A stretch of DNA of 64,000 nt from Diphasiastrum complanatum (taxonomy: Eukaryota > Streptophyta > Lycopodiopsida > Lycopodiales > Lycopodiaceae), in NCBI GenBank assembly GCA_029204225.1, contig CM055109.1:45584843-45648842 (forward strand), in the 5' to 3' direction. The notes under the pieces are model-generated. The model made no database searches, had not been told where the DNA came from, and saw only the letters and a list, made by a program, of their open reading frames with translations. The translations under genes were made by a program, and so were the position numbers. Of the stretch, positions 1 through 10,760 are shown one piece after another (position 1 is the stretch's first letter; each line of letters starts with the position of its first letter).

Positions 1-348
1 GGTGACCCCTTCTAGGCTCTCTCAGATGATATATTCAGCTTTGCACAGCGAGGCCTTATTCTTTTAGCAGGGGATTTTAATGCTCGTATGAGCATCAGGC
101 AAGCTGAGTTTTATGCAGAGAGTGATTTTCTACAGGTTCGCACATTAGATATGGGCTTTGACAGGACCTCACAGGATGCAGATACTCCAGCTACCCACTT
201 TGGAGAGCGGCTGATTGGTTTAGCAGAGGCCCATTCCTTAACCATTTTGAATGGCCTTCCTTACTGGCCTTCGTCATATCATTTACTTGTTACCCACATG
301 GAGGAGGACATAGTGTTGTTGACTACTTCATTGGGTCACCGGCTTTGA
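1..348 (+). pseudogene. LINE AP-type endonuclease, C-terminal half, broken
   Basis: The frame begins GDPF*ALSDD, where the sister copies read GDPFQALSD, so the TAG at 13-15 is a changed CAG. LLAGDFNAR is the metal-binding motif of LINE endonucleases, which nick the target DNA. Further on, GLAEAHSLTILNGL resembles the following strand of the domain. The reading frame is lost after 348, where a second frame continues. Confidence 0.8.
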
Positions 349-1369
349 TCCCATTTCTTCATACCTTCTGCATTATACCTCCTACCATTTCGGATCACTC
401 CCTCCTACTTCTATCCCTTGGTCATCATAGTACCACAGTCACAACACACCGTCCCACTCATCACCATCGCCTGGTTTTCTCTTCATCTGGTTTTCCCCTT
501 TACACCGAGTCCCTAGTTACTTTTCTCCAAGACTTCCCCTTCACCTCCTCAGTTGACCAACAAGCTATCTTTTTATCTCAGTCTACTATTATGATCAGTC
601 ATACTATGGCCAAGCTATATGGATCCGTTTTACAGTCTATTGTTAGCTCACGAGCAAAGACGAAGGGGTTACATGCTATGGGACAGGCAGGTTTTCGCGC
701 TGGCTACTCCATGTCTTGAGATGCATTATTGAGGAGGCTAAGTTCAGGAAGCAGAGGGTTTATTGTTGCTTTGTGGATTTCCGCAAAGCCTTTGATTCTG
801 TTTCGAGACACCTTTTACTCCAGCGCTTAGCATCGCTTGGCTTTTCTCAGGAGATCATTGTTGCTATCGTCACATTGTATGAGAGAGTACTGGCCCGTTT
901 TCGAGATGGTGATGGATGGTCCTCTTACATTCATAGTACAGTGGGAGTTAAGCAGGGGTGTCCTTTGTCCCCTACTCTCTTTGCTCTATATATTGATGAT
1001 CTTGAGCGGATTATTAGGGAGGAGGGTGGAGATGGTTGTCCGTTAGCAAATATGATTATCCCTATTCTACCGTATGCGGATGACGTGATACTTCTATCGA
1101 GATCTGCATCTAGGCTTCAACAGCACCTTGATGCTTTATATACTTTCTGCCAGACATGGGGTTTGATGGTGAACATTGGTAAGACTAAGGTCATGGTGTT
1201 CAACACCAATCGACAGCATATGAGAGACACAGTGTTCTACTATGATGGGATTCCACTGGAGATAGTAGCCTCTTATACTTACTTAGGTGTCCTTTTTACT
1301 GGTCCATTGCTCACTTTTAGACCAGCTGCACTGTCTGGGCTCCGCAAGGGGCACTCTGCTCTTGTCTAG
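345..1369 (+). pseudogene. LINE reverse transcriptase, copy A
   Basis: This region would encode the polymerase that copies LINE RNA at the nicked target. Two overlapping frames (345-719 and 716-1369) contain TIMISHTMAKLYGSVLQ, GQAGFRAGYS, CCFVDFRKAFDSVSR (motif A, catalytic aspartate), VGVKQGCPLSPTLFALYIDD (motif B) and LPYADDVILLS (motif C, 1072-1083), followed by LDALYTFCQTWGLMVN and YLGVLF of the thumb. A frameshift at about 716 and loss of the segment between endonuclease and palm make it inactive. It is close to the copy at 6.4 kb. Confidence 0.9.
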
Positions 1370-1756
1370 ATGGAGAGGTTTTCTTCTATTTACTATGTAC
1401 ATGATCCTGATACGCGCTGTCGCCTTTTTTCTGCCACTGTCTCCCCGGTGGCTCTATATTCAGCAAAGACATGGTGTCCTGGCTTGTCCAGAGATACTTG
1501 GAGTGATATTTCACGTTTGCAGATCCTTCTGCTTAGCTGGATGATCCGTGCGAAGTAGTCAGTTCCCCATGATATCATACTGGCAGAGTTTGCCTCACCA
1601 CCACTAATTGTCGAGGCTATATTTCCGATTATCACATTCATTCATAGAGTCTCGGAGCTTGATTCATCCAGATATGTTGCTACAACTTTCACATCCTCTC
1701 ACACTCTAGCTAGTTAGCAGGCTAAGTCCTCATGGTTTTAGTGTGTTTTTGACCTT

Positions 1757-2401
1757 TTGAGTAGGTGGGGTTTATCTATATCTGATCTCCCGAATGGGAC
1801 ACACGCATATATTCGCCAGCAGATTTACAAAGCTGACATCAGCACAATGTGGTCTCACCCAGATCCAGCACGGGTCAAGCTTCATTTTTATCACACTCAT
1901 CTTCTTCAGCTTGATGTTTCCGGGCTTCCCATTCGGCCGGGTTATTTGTCTCAGACGTTATCTTTCAGCCTGCATTACCGTCTTGGTCAATTTAGGGTCT
2001 CTTCTCACCAGCTTGCTATTGAGACAGGCAGATACACAGACACACCTCGACCGCTACGGATTTGTCAGTGCTGCTCTTTACAGGAGATTGAGGATGAATT
2101 CCATTTTATTTTCCGATGTCCAGCCTACTATGAGATCAGAGGCAGATACCATTGCTTATACAGAGATACTCCACTTACACTTGCTTCTTTCCTTGCCTTC
2201 TCAGATGCGAGATGTGCTGGTTTATTATTGCGAGAGATGTTTACTCTGAGATCTTCCTTTTTATTGGATGTGGATCATAGCCAGTCCCACATTACGCACT
2301 TTTTCCAGAAGAGGGATAGAGATGAGACTTCTGACAGTGAGATAGACATTCCAGTACGACGTTCGAAGCTCCAACATCCTCTTCGCTCCTCCAGGCGATA
2401 A
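1757..2401 (+). pseudogene. LINE ORF2 C-terminal region with zinc knuckle, copy A
   Basis: A 214-codon frame starting in the connection region (RWGLSISDLPNGTHAYI) and ending with a basic tail. The cluster CQCC followed by HFIFRC near residues 103-123 is the zf-RVT type zinc knuckle found at the C end of plant LINE polymerases. The same region recurs at 7.8 kb and 12.97 kb. It is separated from the RT part by frameshifts and stops between 1370 and 1756. Confidence 0.8.
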
Positions 2402-3087
2402 CGCAAAAAAATCCAGTCCAAATTTATGGAGGAGATTAAAAAGTACCAAAAGAGCACCTCTGTGTAGCTGGTTGTACCCTCAACAGAGCTGGAGGTTAAG
2501 CTTTGTTTTTCTCTCTGTTTTCTAGTGCTGGTTTAGTTGTTAGGAATAAGTCCTACGTGGACAATGCTCCTTCTTTTTTGATGTATTTTCTACTTGTCTT
2601 ATGTGCCCTCGGGTACTTGACAGACATTAATATAATTCTAATTCTCTCTCCATCCAGTGCAAAGATTACCTCTTCGATGTAGTTTCATAGTCAACATTTT
2701 TATTCCTCGTGGCACAAGACAATAGCACGTGCATCATCCCAAAATGGCAATGATAGCATGATAGTCTCGAACTTCCGTGACTTGGGCTCTCGTGATGGCC
2801 CCCAACCACCATCTGCCTCAGGCTGCTATGCACCTTCAAGAGGTGCTCCAAAACGAGGAACATGTATGCAAACCTATGCTGTCAGTAACTAGTAACCAGT
2901 TAGAACTTAGAAATGTACGATGGGTCAAGAAATAAGAATCAAGAGTCAAGAATCAAGTTTCAATGTCACTGAAGCAATTTAAAAACTACAATGTAGTATC
3001 ACGTATGTAGTATGTACTATGAACAAATCAATTGAAAAACTTAGGAATTGGAGTTGGAATTTGAAAACAACTTGGTGGGGGCAGGTT

Positions 3088-3600
3088 TTACAACCTCCAA
3101 GGTCGAAAAGGATCTGAACATGGAAAGGACCTTAAGACCCTGGCGGTAAACAACACCAAGAATCGTGCTACTCCCACAATCTCCTTGACCCAAGGTAATT
3201 TAGCAATATCCTCAACAAGGAGGTCTAAGTAGTGGTCAGCACAGGGAGTCCAAAAGATATGGGGATAGGTCTCATTAATGAGCCTTCTCATGGCCACACA
3301 ATTCGACACATTTTCTGTGATGACCTATATAATCAACGATCATCAATGTTTAAACTTGGGTCTTGAAAGTTGAATGATGAATCAAATGTCAATAATTGAT
3401 TGATAATCTTTTATAGTTCGAAGTTCAAACAACGACCACCACATAATCACGATTCACATTCAGCATTGACATTCGACATTGGACAAGCAATTTAAATTAC
3501 CTACACAACATTCTCTGGACCCACCTCCTCAATGGCCTCTTTGATATGGCCAAACATATACTCACCAATGATTACAGTGCTTGAAAGGGACAATTTTGCT
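3088..3600 (-). pseudogene. hAT-type transposase remnant (DUF659 region), two exons
   Basis: Read on the minus strand, 3600-3501 gives STVIIGEYMFGHIKEAIEEV then GPENVV and a TAG where the family has glutamine. A 176-base intron (3500-3325) with GT and AG ends follows, then 3324-3088 gives VITENVSNCVAMRRLINETY, PHIFWTPCADHYLDLLVEDI, AKLPWVKEI. VxTDNAxNC, WTPCxxHxLxL and WVKEI are hallmarks of the DUF659/hAT-like transposases of plants, which cut and paste DNA elements. The dimerisation domain is not seen and no terminal inverted repeats were located. A short frame at 2863-2666 minus may be its decayed downstream part. Confidence 0.75.
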
Positions 3601-3884
3601 TTGTAACTTGTAAGTCCTAAGTCTAAGTAGTAAGTACCATCTGTAACTTGTAACATGTAGCTCAACCACAAAATTTTCAACTGTCAATGTACATCAAGAT
3701 TCAAATCATCAAGTTTCAAAATTCAAACTGACAATTTAGAAAGGGGCATAATACATATTATAGTACACTCCAATCACCTGGCACAGTGCATGTCTCATAT
3801 TGGAGATTTGGAATTTTGGAAACTTGAAAGATATCTTACCTGCCTCAGAGGTGTCGATGGCACGGAGAAACATAGTGCCTATGC

Positions 3885-4425
3885 AAGAAGAGAGAGAGTG
3901 TGTCAGCATAGAACTTAGTCTGGCGAGCGGTTGTGCGTGCGTTAAAGTCCCCAGCAAGCAATATGTAACCCCGTAGAGAGAGTCTAGCAATGCCGTCAGA
4001 AAGGGCCTGAAAAGGATCACCTCCCAAATCCATAAACACTGAAGTGTGGGGAGCAAAGTAGCACACTGCAACAAACAAGTCTTGGTCCAGCCCCAAGAAG
4101 GATGCAGTAATCTGAAGCCACAAGTAACGACCATAAGTATCCTGAGACACCAACCGAATAGAAGGAGTATACACCGACCTGTACAAACATGCAACTCCAC
4201 CAAAAGCCCAAAGTATCCTGCCTTGTAGCATAGGTCGTGGAGCAAAAATCCACTGAAAACCAGAAATGTGCGGAAGTGGGTGTGTGGAAGACTCATATGT
4301 CTCTGCAAAAAGTAGAAAATCAGCCGAACATAGATAGGTGTCAAGGTCAGCCATTGTAGAAGAGGTGGAGAGGCCGCCGCAATCCCAAAAACCGAATGTG
4401 ACGCTAGCCGGGGCTATCGGGCTGC
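3885..4425 (-). pseudogene. LINE ORF2 start: AP endonuclease, truncated
   Basis: ORF2 begins about 30-90 bases after ORF1 with VTFGFWDCGGLSTS, the usual first strand of a LINE endonuclease. MADLDTYLCSADFLLFAETY (catalytic E in FAETY), VAVCYFAP and YILLAGDFNAR follow. The reading frame is otherwise open to FYADTLSL, where element homology stops. Reverse transcriptase is absent. Confidence 0.82.
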
Positions 4426-4450
4426 TCCCATGCCCGAGTACCCCAACTTC

Positions 4451-5417
4451 CTATTGACGCTTGGAGAAAAAACGAGGGTTTCCATTTGTAAATACCACCC
4501 GCTGTTGTTTTGTCCTTGCCTCCTGAATAATAGTCTTACGCTGTAACCATTGGCAGTGAGTAAGGTCATCATCTATGTAAATCTGAGAGCCTCGGAGAGT
4601 ATGACGCGCACGAAGAACTGTCTGCCGGTCGTCCGTAGTTTTGAATTTGACAAATAATACCTTCGGATCATGCTGGAGGCGCCAAGCATACTGGATACCT
4701 GGAACTGAGAGCCCCATGCGTGAAGTAAACAAAGAGGTAACCTGGTCCAGTGCTGTGCCCTCAGTAGGAAGACCCCGGAATCTTAAGTTGAGCTTTTTGT
4801 CATCCCGACGTTGTTGTTCTGCCAAGACGCCTTGTACCGTGGGGTCTAAGGAGGGTGCTACAGAAGACGAAGAGGTGGTAGATGATCTCAGGGTAGAAGC
4901 CCATGATTTGGTCTCACGTACTTCTTGCTCGAGAGTAGGTACTTTTTGTACATGTTCCACTGTCTCATGAAGCCGCTGTTCAAGAACGGGAATCCAGGCA
5001 GTGCACTCAACAATGTCATGTATCTGGTGCTCAAGTAGGGGAAGCTTACTCATGGATGCCTTAGTATCCTCAACAACACGGGAGATATTAGGGATGATGT
5101 CCCTCTGCAAAGCACTAAGCGCAGCACGAAGAGAAGCAATTTCAGCCTGTTGAGCGTCAATTGTGGCAGTCTTAGTAAGCAAATCCGCACGAAGTTCATT
5201 GAGTTGTGAAAGAAAAGCGGCAAATTGCTTAGAAATGTACTCATTCAACGAGGAGATGTTCTCAGGAGTGATGTGCCGCGTGTAGGTGTGGCATGTGTCT
5301 CCCATAGCAGCTGAGGATGAAGCAGCAACCTATGGCGGTGGAGCGCTGACAGAATCGGTAGGCATGGTGGATGCAATTTCCAAAGTACGAAGACGTTTGC
5401 GAGAGCCTGTAGACATA
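4451..5417 (-). pseudogene. LINE ORF1 (coiled coil plus RRM-like RNA-binding domain)
   Basis: ORF1 proteins of LINEs coat the element RNA. The long frame from 5305 to 4451 has a heptad-rich first half (INELRADLL-like, IDAQQAEIASLRAALSALQ, LEQRLHETVEHVQKVP) typical of a coiled coil. A Ser/Thr linker follows, then an RRM-like part with KLNLRFRGLP, FVKFKT and GSQIYIDDDL. The likely true start is upstream at 5417-5415 (MSTGSRKRLRTLEIAS), with a TAG at 5332-5330 in the same frame breaking this copy. A near-identical copy lies at 18.99-19.74 kb on the plus strand. I cannot name the clade. Confidence 0.78.
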
Positions 5418-5799
5418 AACTTCTTAGCACGCTTTGTGCGCAAGACAAAGCCTGGAGGAAGGCGAAGCGAAGCCGTAGGATGATTTGCAAGAGATAGATG
5501 AGAGAGGAATCAAATCCCTAATCAAGCAGTTTTACGAAAATGAGCGTAACTTTGTCATACGAAGTCCGATTGACCCGAAAATTGATTCAGCTCGAAGGTA
5601 AGACAGAGCACTACGCAGTCGCTAGACTGTACTTGCAGTACGGTACGGATCCGTACGGATTTTACAGACTGCAAAAATTTTGAGATCAAGAAAAATCAAA
5701 TTTTTAAATCTCAAACTGTTGAGGATCTATTGCAAAAGGATAGCAGCAATGAAATCTTGAGAAACAAGCTTAGAGTAGCTAAAAGTGATGCAAGAAAGT

Positions 5800-5923
5800 G
5801 TCATGCACAAAAAAGGTAGATCTAGCCACAAAGAAAGCTAGAAAGAAGTGAGAGTTGCATGGAGATGGAAGCAGTGAGGAGATGATGGCTGCGTGGAGAT
5901 GGAGAAGGTGATGGAGATGGAAG

Positions 5924-5990
<67 letters not shown>

Positions 5991-6076
5991 AGAGAGGGAG
6001 AGTGTATGTGTGTGTGTGGGTGGGTGTGTGTGTGTGAATGAGAGGAGAGTGAGAACTTGGAGTGTGGATTTATCAT
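5800..6076 (+). repeat. GGAGAT-rich segment and GA microsatellite
   Basis: A stretch built of GATGGAGATGGAAGC-like units (5850-5927) runs into an uninterrupted GA array at 5928-5986, then a GT/GGGT-rich stretch at 6000-6040. The part 5804-5927 recurs in inverted orientation at 14.2-14.38 kb. The open frames here are an artefact of the dinucleotide array. Confidence 0.85.
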
Positions 6077-6443
6077 TGAGGGTTGAGGGTCATGATTGAT
6101 ACTAGATAGGGGGAGAATGTGTGCAAGGGAGAGAGTGTGAATGATGCGAGAGTTTAGGTGATACGGAGTGAGTTTTGAAACTTTGAAATAGGTGAAATAG
6201 GTGAAAAGATGTGAGAATTTAGGAGTGGAGAAAGGAATGAATAGGTGAAAATAGATGTAGAGATTGAAAAGTTAGTTTATACTCAGAGTTTAGAAGGTTT
6301 AGAACTTTGAACTTTTAAGTTAGATATTTAGAACTTAGAAGTTAGTTATGATAGACTTTTTGTTAGTTTGATTTTTGAAACTTGAAAAATGAGTCGTAGG
6401 GTTAGAACTTAGATAATAGAGAGGGATTTGTTTTAGAGTTTAG
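6077..6443. other. no gene seen
   Basis: A purine-rich, low-complexity stretch with many short GTTAGAACTT-type repeats. No coding potential or element boundary was recognised. The LINE at 6444 begins abruptly after it. Confidence 0.5.
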
Positions 6444-7697
6444 GTGGTTGAAGCCACCATCTGCAAACTCAAGAACAATCGTACGTCTGACATTGACCTC
6501 CTTTCAGCCGAGCTCCTCAAACCAATTGCCAAACTCGCCTCCCCTTTCCTGGCCCGCTGTTTCAACCGCTCTGTCGTTGATGGTTTCCCCATACCTTGGG
6601 CCACCAATCTCCTTCATCCCATTCTTAAAGCATGCGATGCCATGAATGTCCACAACTATCGCACTATTATGATTGGTCATACCATGGCCAAGTTGTACGC
6701 CACTATTCTCCAGAACTTCGTTACGGCAGAGGCTAATTCTCGACTATTATATGCGACTGGCCAGGCTGGCTTCCGCCGGGGTTATAGCACTCTTGATCAT
6801 GTCCTCACTCTACGTACTATCATTGAGGAGGCAAAGCATATGGGCAAGAAGGTATTTGCTTGTTTCGTTGATCTCTCTAAGGCCTTTGATACTGTCCCCT
6901 ATCATCTTTTGATCAACAGACTACGTTAGCTTGGCTTTTCCGACTCTATTCTCGCGGCAGTGGTTGCTCTGTATGAGAGAGTTCTAGCACGTATTTGGTT
7001 GGGTACTGATTTGTCTTCTCCCATGCGTAGCACTGTTGGCGTCAAGCAAGGCTGTCCACTATCCCCTCCGCTCTTTGCACTTTATATTGATGATCTTGAG
7101 CGCCTCATTCGTGAAGAAGGTGGAGATGGTTGCCCGCTGGCTCATTTGCTCAACCCCATTATGCTTTATGCTGATGACATTGTCCTGCTTTCTTCCTCAC
7201 CAGAAGGGTTGCAGTGTCACTTATAGGTCTTACATCGGTTTTGTGTTGCTTGGGGTCTCTCTATTAACTTAAAAAAGACGAAGATCATGATTGTCAACAC
7301 CAATCGACAAAGCCTTCACAACTATCAATCCTTCTATGACGGCAAGGAAGTTGACATTGTTGCCTCTTATACTTTCTTGGGAGTCCTGTTTATTGTGCCC
7401 CTTCTTGGTTTCCACCAGGCTGCATTTGCGCACATTTCCTTCGGTCTTTCAGCATTGGTCCAGTTGGAGCGTGGTTGTACAATGAATCATATTTTTGATC
7501 CCGCTACTAGATGCCAGTTGTTTCACACACGGGTGGTTCCAGCAGTGATGTATGCCTCCGAGATTTGGTTGCCAGGACTTTTTCTCCGGGACTGGGCAGA
7601 CATTTCCCGCATTCAGGCCACTATGTTGGGTCGCATGATACGTGCCAAGACTACCACCCGTCATGATATCCTATGTGTTGAGTTTGCTACTCCATAG
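6444..7697 (+). pseudogene. LINE reverse transcriptase, one frame with two TAG codons
   Basis: One frame runs from 6444 to 7697, interrupted only by TAG at 6927-6929 and 7224-7226. At both, the local protein (NRLR*LGFS and QCHL*VLHRF) calls for glutamine. Motifs in order: ELLKPIAKLASPFLARCFN, TIMIGHTMAKLYATILQ, GQAGFRRGYSTLDHVL, CFVDLSKAFDTVPY (A), VGVKQGCPLSPPLFALYIDD (B), LYADDIVLLSS (C, FADD box type YADD), KKTKIMIVNTN, YTFLGVLF and VMYASEIWLPGL. The role is target-primed reverse transcription. Both stops look like single C-to-T changes of CAG. Confidence 0.9.
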
Positions 7698-7905
7698 ATA
7701 CATAGTTGCTGCGATTACTTCTTCACGTGTCCTAGCTGATGCCAAACTATCCTGGTATTAGCAGGCGTCTGACCTCTTACGGGATATGGGCATCTCTATC
7801 ATGGATCTTCCTCGTGGTACGCATTCATATATCCGAGGCTATTTATTCCGTCGATATATGCAGCAGACTTGGAGCTCCCTCCCACCTTCTCGTATTCAAC
7901 TGAGC
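6444..7905 (+). mobile_element. LINE copy C, reverse transcriptase region, truncated at both ends
   Basis: The element enters within the region between endonuclease and RT and ends at about 7905 inside the connection region (SIMDLPRGTHSYIRGYLFRR), where chromovirus leader-like sequence begins. The RT frame is nearly intact, so this copy is younger than copy A. Confidence 0.85.
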
Positions 7906-8170
7906 TGCTGCCCAACACCCTAGTACCTTGCCATCTTCGACGGATTTCTCCACCGATTTGCTGTCCATTTTGCTGATTGTTTGGAGGCTGTCCAACGTCC
8001 TACTACTTCATCACCATTTTCAGCGATTTTCCATCATTTTGTAGGACATTTGTGGATTTTACTAGCTGCTGTCCAACATCCATTTTCAGCTTGGATCTTC
8101 AGCATTTTCAGCTTGGATCTTCAGCTCTGCTCTCCACTTGTTTTGCAGATTAAACTCGCATTCTAACTTT
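7906..8170 (+). repeat. chromovirus 5' leader-like fragment
   Basis: It contains TTTGGAGGCTGTCCAACGTC, matching the leader downstream of the primer site at 36.7 kb (GGTGGAGGCTGTCCAGCGCC), and repeats of TTTTCAGC like the leader of the minus-strand copy at 49.3-49.9 kb. It is probably the untranslated leader of a deleted gypsy element whose 3' end lies at 9.0-9.7 kb. Confidence 0.55.
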
Positions 8171-8990
8171 CCCACACTTTCAAAAAGTGTTTATTCAAAT
8201 GACATTTAGACTAATAAACTTTGAAAAGTTAATCTCTAGGTCTAAAACAAGTTTTGGCCTCAACATGCCAAATATGGAAATATAGCAAAATATGATGAAA
8301 CTAGTTGAATCTTTCACACTCTTTAGATAATGCAAAGTTATTTTTTGAGTGATTCATCAACCTTCAAAAGGATGTTGATATTTCAAAGGTAATTTATTTT
8401 GTTTATTTTGTTTTGGAATCATAATTATTTTTTCTATTCCGTAATTTTCCAACTGTAACTAATACGTGAATATTCTATCTTGCAATTTAAACTTCATGAA
8501 TACACAATAGCCCAGGTGTACAAATTCACTTCTATTCCTCACTTGTGCACCTGGTGTGTACTTTGGGATTACACTTATGGCCAGTTTCGATGGGTCATCC
8601 GATTCTCCATCCGTTTTTGTTGCATTCTATGATGGATTGGTATGCCCATATGAGGTCTTTTTGGATGAGTATTTCGGCTACAATTTTTCAGTTCGGGCCT
8701 CTACCATTGTTAGATTTGTTGCTACTGTATGTATGATGCAGCTATTCGGGATGAGTGTCTCTTTTCCAGCTTCCTTATTGGCTTCCCGTTGCTAATGCAG
8801 TTCGACCTTCTCGGGCTTTTTGGATACCTTGGTATGATGTCCCTATCTTTTGGGCTGATCCTCTACTATCTTGGGCATTACGGAAACCTGGCATTCTTGG
8901 TTGCTGCTTGATCTTCTTCTGGTTCCTTGGCATTCCTGGTTGTTCCATATTGCTTGGTTTCAAATGACGTGGCCGAGATGTTCCCTTTGT
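8171..8990. other. no certain gene; probable decayed element interior
   Basis: 8171-8540 is AT-rich with no recognisable content. 8541-8990 has open frames with biased T-rich composition but no domain I can name. Its position between a gypsy leader and a gypsy chromodomain suggests a decayed internal region. Confidence 0.4.
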
Positions 8991-8997
8991 CGCCACG

Positions 8998-9257
8998 ATG
9001 TTGATCCTGAGCAGTTCCCTTTCTTACCAGCTGCCATTCACCAGGTTCGCCTTCACTATAGTCGATGTTGCCGACAGATTCAGTTTTTGGTCCAGTGTGA
9101 TGGTCGTCCTGTTGAGGAGGCCACATGGGAGCCTATTGATGTCCTTTATCATACACCATCACTTGCGGATCAGGCTCGTGCTCTTGCTGCACTTGTTGAT
9201 TCCTCTACATCAGATGCTGCTCTAGTTGTTGATGCACCAGGGCTTGTTGCTGTTTGA
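8998..9257 (+). pseudogene. Ty3/gypsy integrase C-terminal chromodomain, fragment
   Basis: The frame reads PEQFPFLPAAIHQVRLHYSR, IQFLVQCDGRPVEEATWEP and IDVLYHTPSLADQARALAAL, ending at a stop before a purine tract. It matches the last part of the chromovirus at 40.2-40.48 kb nearly residue for residue. The FLVQ(W)DGR...EATWEP core is a chromodomain, which in chromoviruses targets integration to marked chromatin. Upstream integrase is missing. Confidence 0.82.
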
Positions 9258-9302
9258 TCCAGTTTCTTTTCGGCAGTTGGGTCTTTTTTTTGTGTCGGGG
9301 AG

Positions 9303-9717
9303 AGTTATGGACTCGGCTCATTACATTCGCCACGTCCATTTACATTTACTTTACTTTATGCATAAGCAGGCCTTGGGCCCTTTTTTATTCATTATTGACA
9401 CTTACTATATGGTTCGCCGTGGGCCTTATTATTCATTATTTGGACATTTGGACATATTACTGGAGAGTGGGGGCCTTCTTGGAGGGCGCATTATTATCCC
9501 TCCCAGTTGGGCCCTAACCACTGGAAGCTTCCTTTTAGGGCTTCCTCTAGGCTATAAGTAGGGAATATGTGTCATTTGTTACTCAGCTGATGATATTGAT
9601 CTCTCTTTTTAGTCTCCTTAATCTCTCTCTTTCCTGCTTTCTAGGGTTAAGTCTTGCTTATGTGATGCTTTCATAGCTTATCTAGGGTTAAGTCTTGCTT
9701 ATGTGATTCTTCCATAG
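9303..9717 (+). repeat. chromovirus 3' LTR, right end lost
   Basis: Directly after a GTCGGGGAG polypurine tract it begins AGTTATGGACTCGGCTCATT, the same LTR start as at 36316 and 40701. It keeps AGGCTATAAGTAGGG (TATA box near 9550). A 42-base unit (CTAGGGTTAAGTCTTGC...) is duplicated at 9642-9725. The TAACT end is not present, because homology stops at about 9717 where minus-strand gypsy sequence starts. Confidence 0.75.
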
Positions 9718-9724
9718 CTTAGCT

Positions 9725-9970
9725 CTAGATCAATTGTGGCTTCATTCGTAACCACTTGACCAGGTATTCTCGGTATAGAGTATGACGAGTCTGCGTCTCT
9801 CTACTATCAAGAATCTCCTCTGGTTTATGTGGAGGTTGCTGAGAATCCCTCGCCCCATCATCAACCATAACTCTAACTGACTGGTTACCAACTTTCCCAT
9901 GCATACGTACTAGGTCATGCGGCCCAAACTGAAGGGTCTTGCTAGCATTGCAGAGGTTAGCTGGCAACAA
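9725..9970 (-). pseudogene. Ty3/gypsy fragment: protease start fused to chromodomain
   Basis: On the minus strand the frame begins with protein typical of the gag-protease boundary (TLQFGPHDLVRMHGKVGNQ, VRVMVDDGA, resembling the DSGA site). It jumps within the same frame to HKPEEILDSRETQTRHTL, YREYLVKWLRM, a chromodomain. The reverse transcriptase and integrase between them are deleted, leaving an internally deleted element. Confidence 0.6.
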
Positions 9971-10258
9971 TGTTCATGATCTTCATGATACACTTTGATC
10001 TCGGAAGCTGCCGAGTCACTGGGGAAACTTACGGTCTGAACAAGAACTTGTTTTTTATCTTTTTTATCTTTCTTAGTGAAAGGCCCCTTGGGACACTGTC
10101 TGAGTGTGTCCCTTGCCCATGCACACAAAGGACAAACGTTCTTGTTTGGCTTTCTCAAAACCTTCTGGTTTTAAGGGCTGTATGAGCGATGGGCGTTTCT
10201 GAGGAGCTTCCCCTTTAACTTTATCTTCTTTCTTTCTTTTTAAAAATTTCTTTTTAAA

Positions 10259-10760
10259 TTAAAAGTCTTTCTGAGGAGGCTGCTCAGAAAGGGGCTGTTG
10301 TCTCGCCCTCTTCCTACCCACTGAATCATCATAGATTTGAGCATATCTGAGAGCTTGCTCTAGGGTAGTAGGCGAGTTTCTCTGAACCTCTACTTTATAT
10401 TCATCCTTGAGGCCACGGACAAATCCCCTGATTTTTTGATAATCATCCATATTTTTTTAATTTTTAAAATTGCTTCTCGATACTGCGAGATATATTGGAT
10501 TAGGGACTTGTCCATTACTGTTTTCTCCCAGGCTTCCCAGGCTCTATCAAGTTCATTTTCAGGTAGAAATTCTCTTAGGAAGGCTTCTTCAAAGGCCTTC
10601 CATGACCGGGGAGTCTGCCCAGTCTCCTGGAGATTTAATCACCACTTATAGGCATTGGGCCCTAGGGAAAGGCTGGCCTCAATAGCTTGCAAATGGTCAG
10701 GGGTCTGTTTAAGAGCATGAATGTTCTTCCATTTGCTGAGCCGTAACTGCTTTCAAACCT
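10259..10760 (-). pseudogene. Ty3/gypsy gag, broken
   Basis: On the minus strand: AIEASLSLGPNAYKW, TPRSWKAFEEAFLREFLPE, AWEAWEKTVMD, then MDDYQKIRGFVRGLKDEYKV and TLEQALRYAQIYDDSVGRKR. W..F...FL.EF and F..GL...V....P.TL..A...A are the standard retrotransposon gag pattern (capsid that packages element RNA). The frame is shifted near 10450 by an A/T run. It lies downstream of the primer-binding site at 11412-11423 on the same strand. Confidence 0.78.

Larger units (their letters stand above)
1..2640 (+). mobile_element. LINE (non-LTR retrotransposon), copy A, 5'-truncated by the window edge, decayed
   Basis: The element runs from the end of the endonuclease domain through reverse transcriptase and a C-terminal zinc knuckle to a 3' untranslated tail. 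Its reading frame is broken by frameshifts near 345, 716 and 1700 and by stops. The tail from about 2402 to 2640 has no coding capacity and ends in AT-rich sequence (ACATTAATATAATTC); I see no clear poly-A or target duplication. The clade is not resolved; a single ORF with EN, RT and a terminal zinc knuckle fits L1-like plant LINEs. Confidence 0.85.
3885..5800 (-). mobile_element. LINE lineage B, 5' fragment (5' UTR, ORF1, start of endonuclease), 3' part missing
   Basis: On the minus strand the order is 5' untranslated region (about 5800-5450), ORF1, then the start of ORF2. Homology to the plus-strand copy at 18.9-20.3 kb ends abruptly at about 3885-3890, inside a short CT run after FYADTLSL. 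LINE copies normally lose the 5' end, so a copy keeping only the 5' part is unusual. Before 3885 lies unrelated sequence. Confidence 0.8.

Noticed and set aside
4641-4970. 109-codon plus-strand frame with Arg/Ser/Thr-rich protein
   Set aside because: It is the antisense of LINE ORF1; the same antisense frame appears at the other copy (19240-19569), which shows it is only a shadow.
5822-6099. Ser/Leu-rich and Arg/Glu-rich open frames over the GA array
   Set aside because: They are translations of an uninterrupted GA/CT microsatellite and its edges; no start context or domain.
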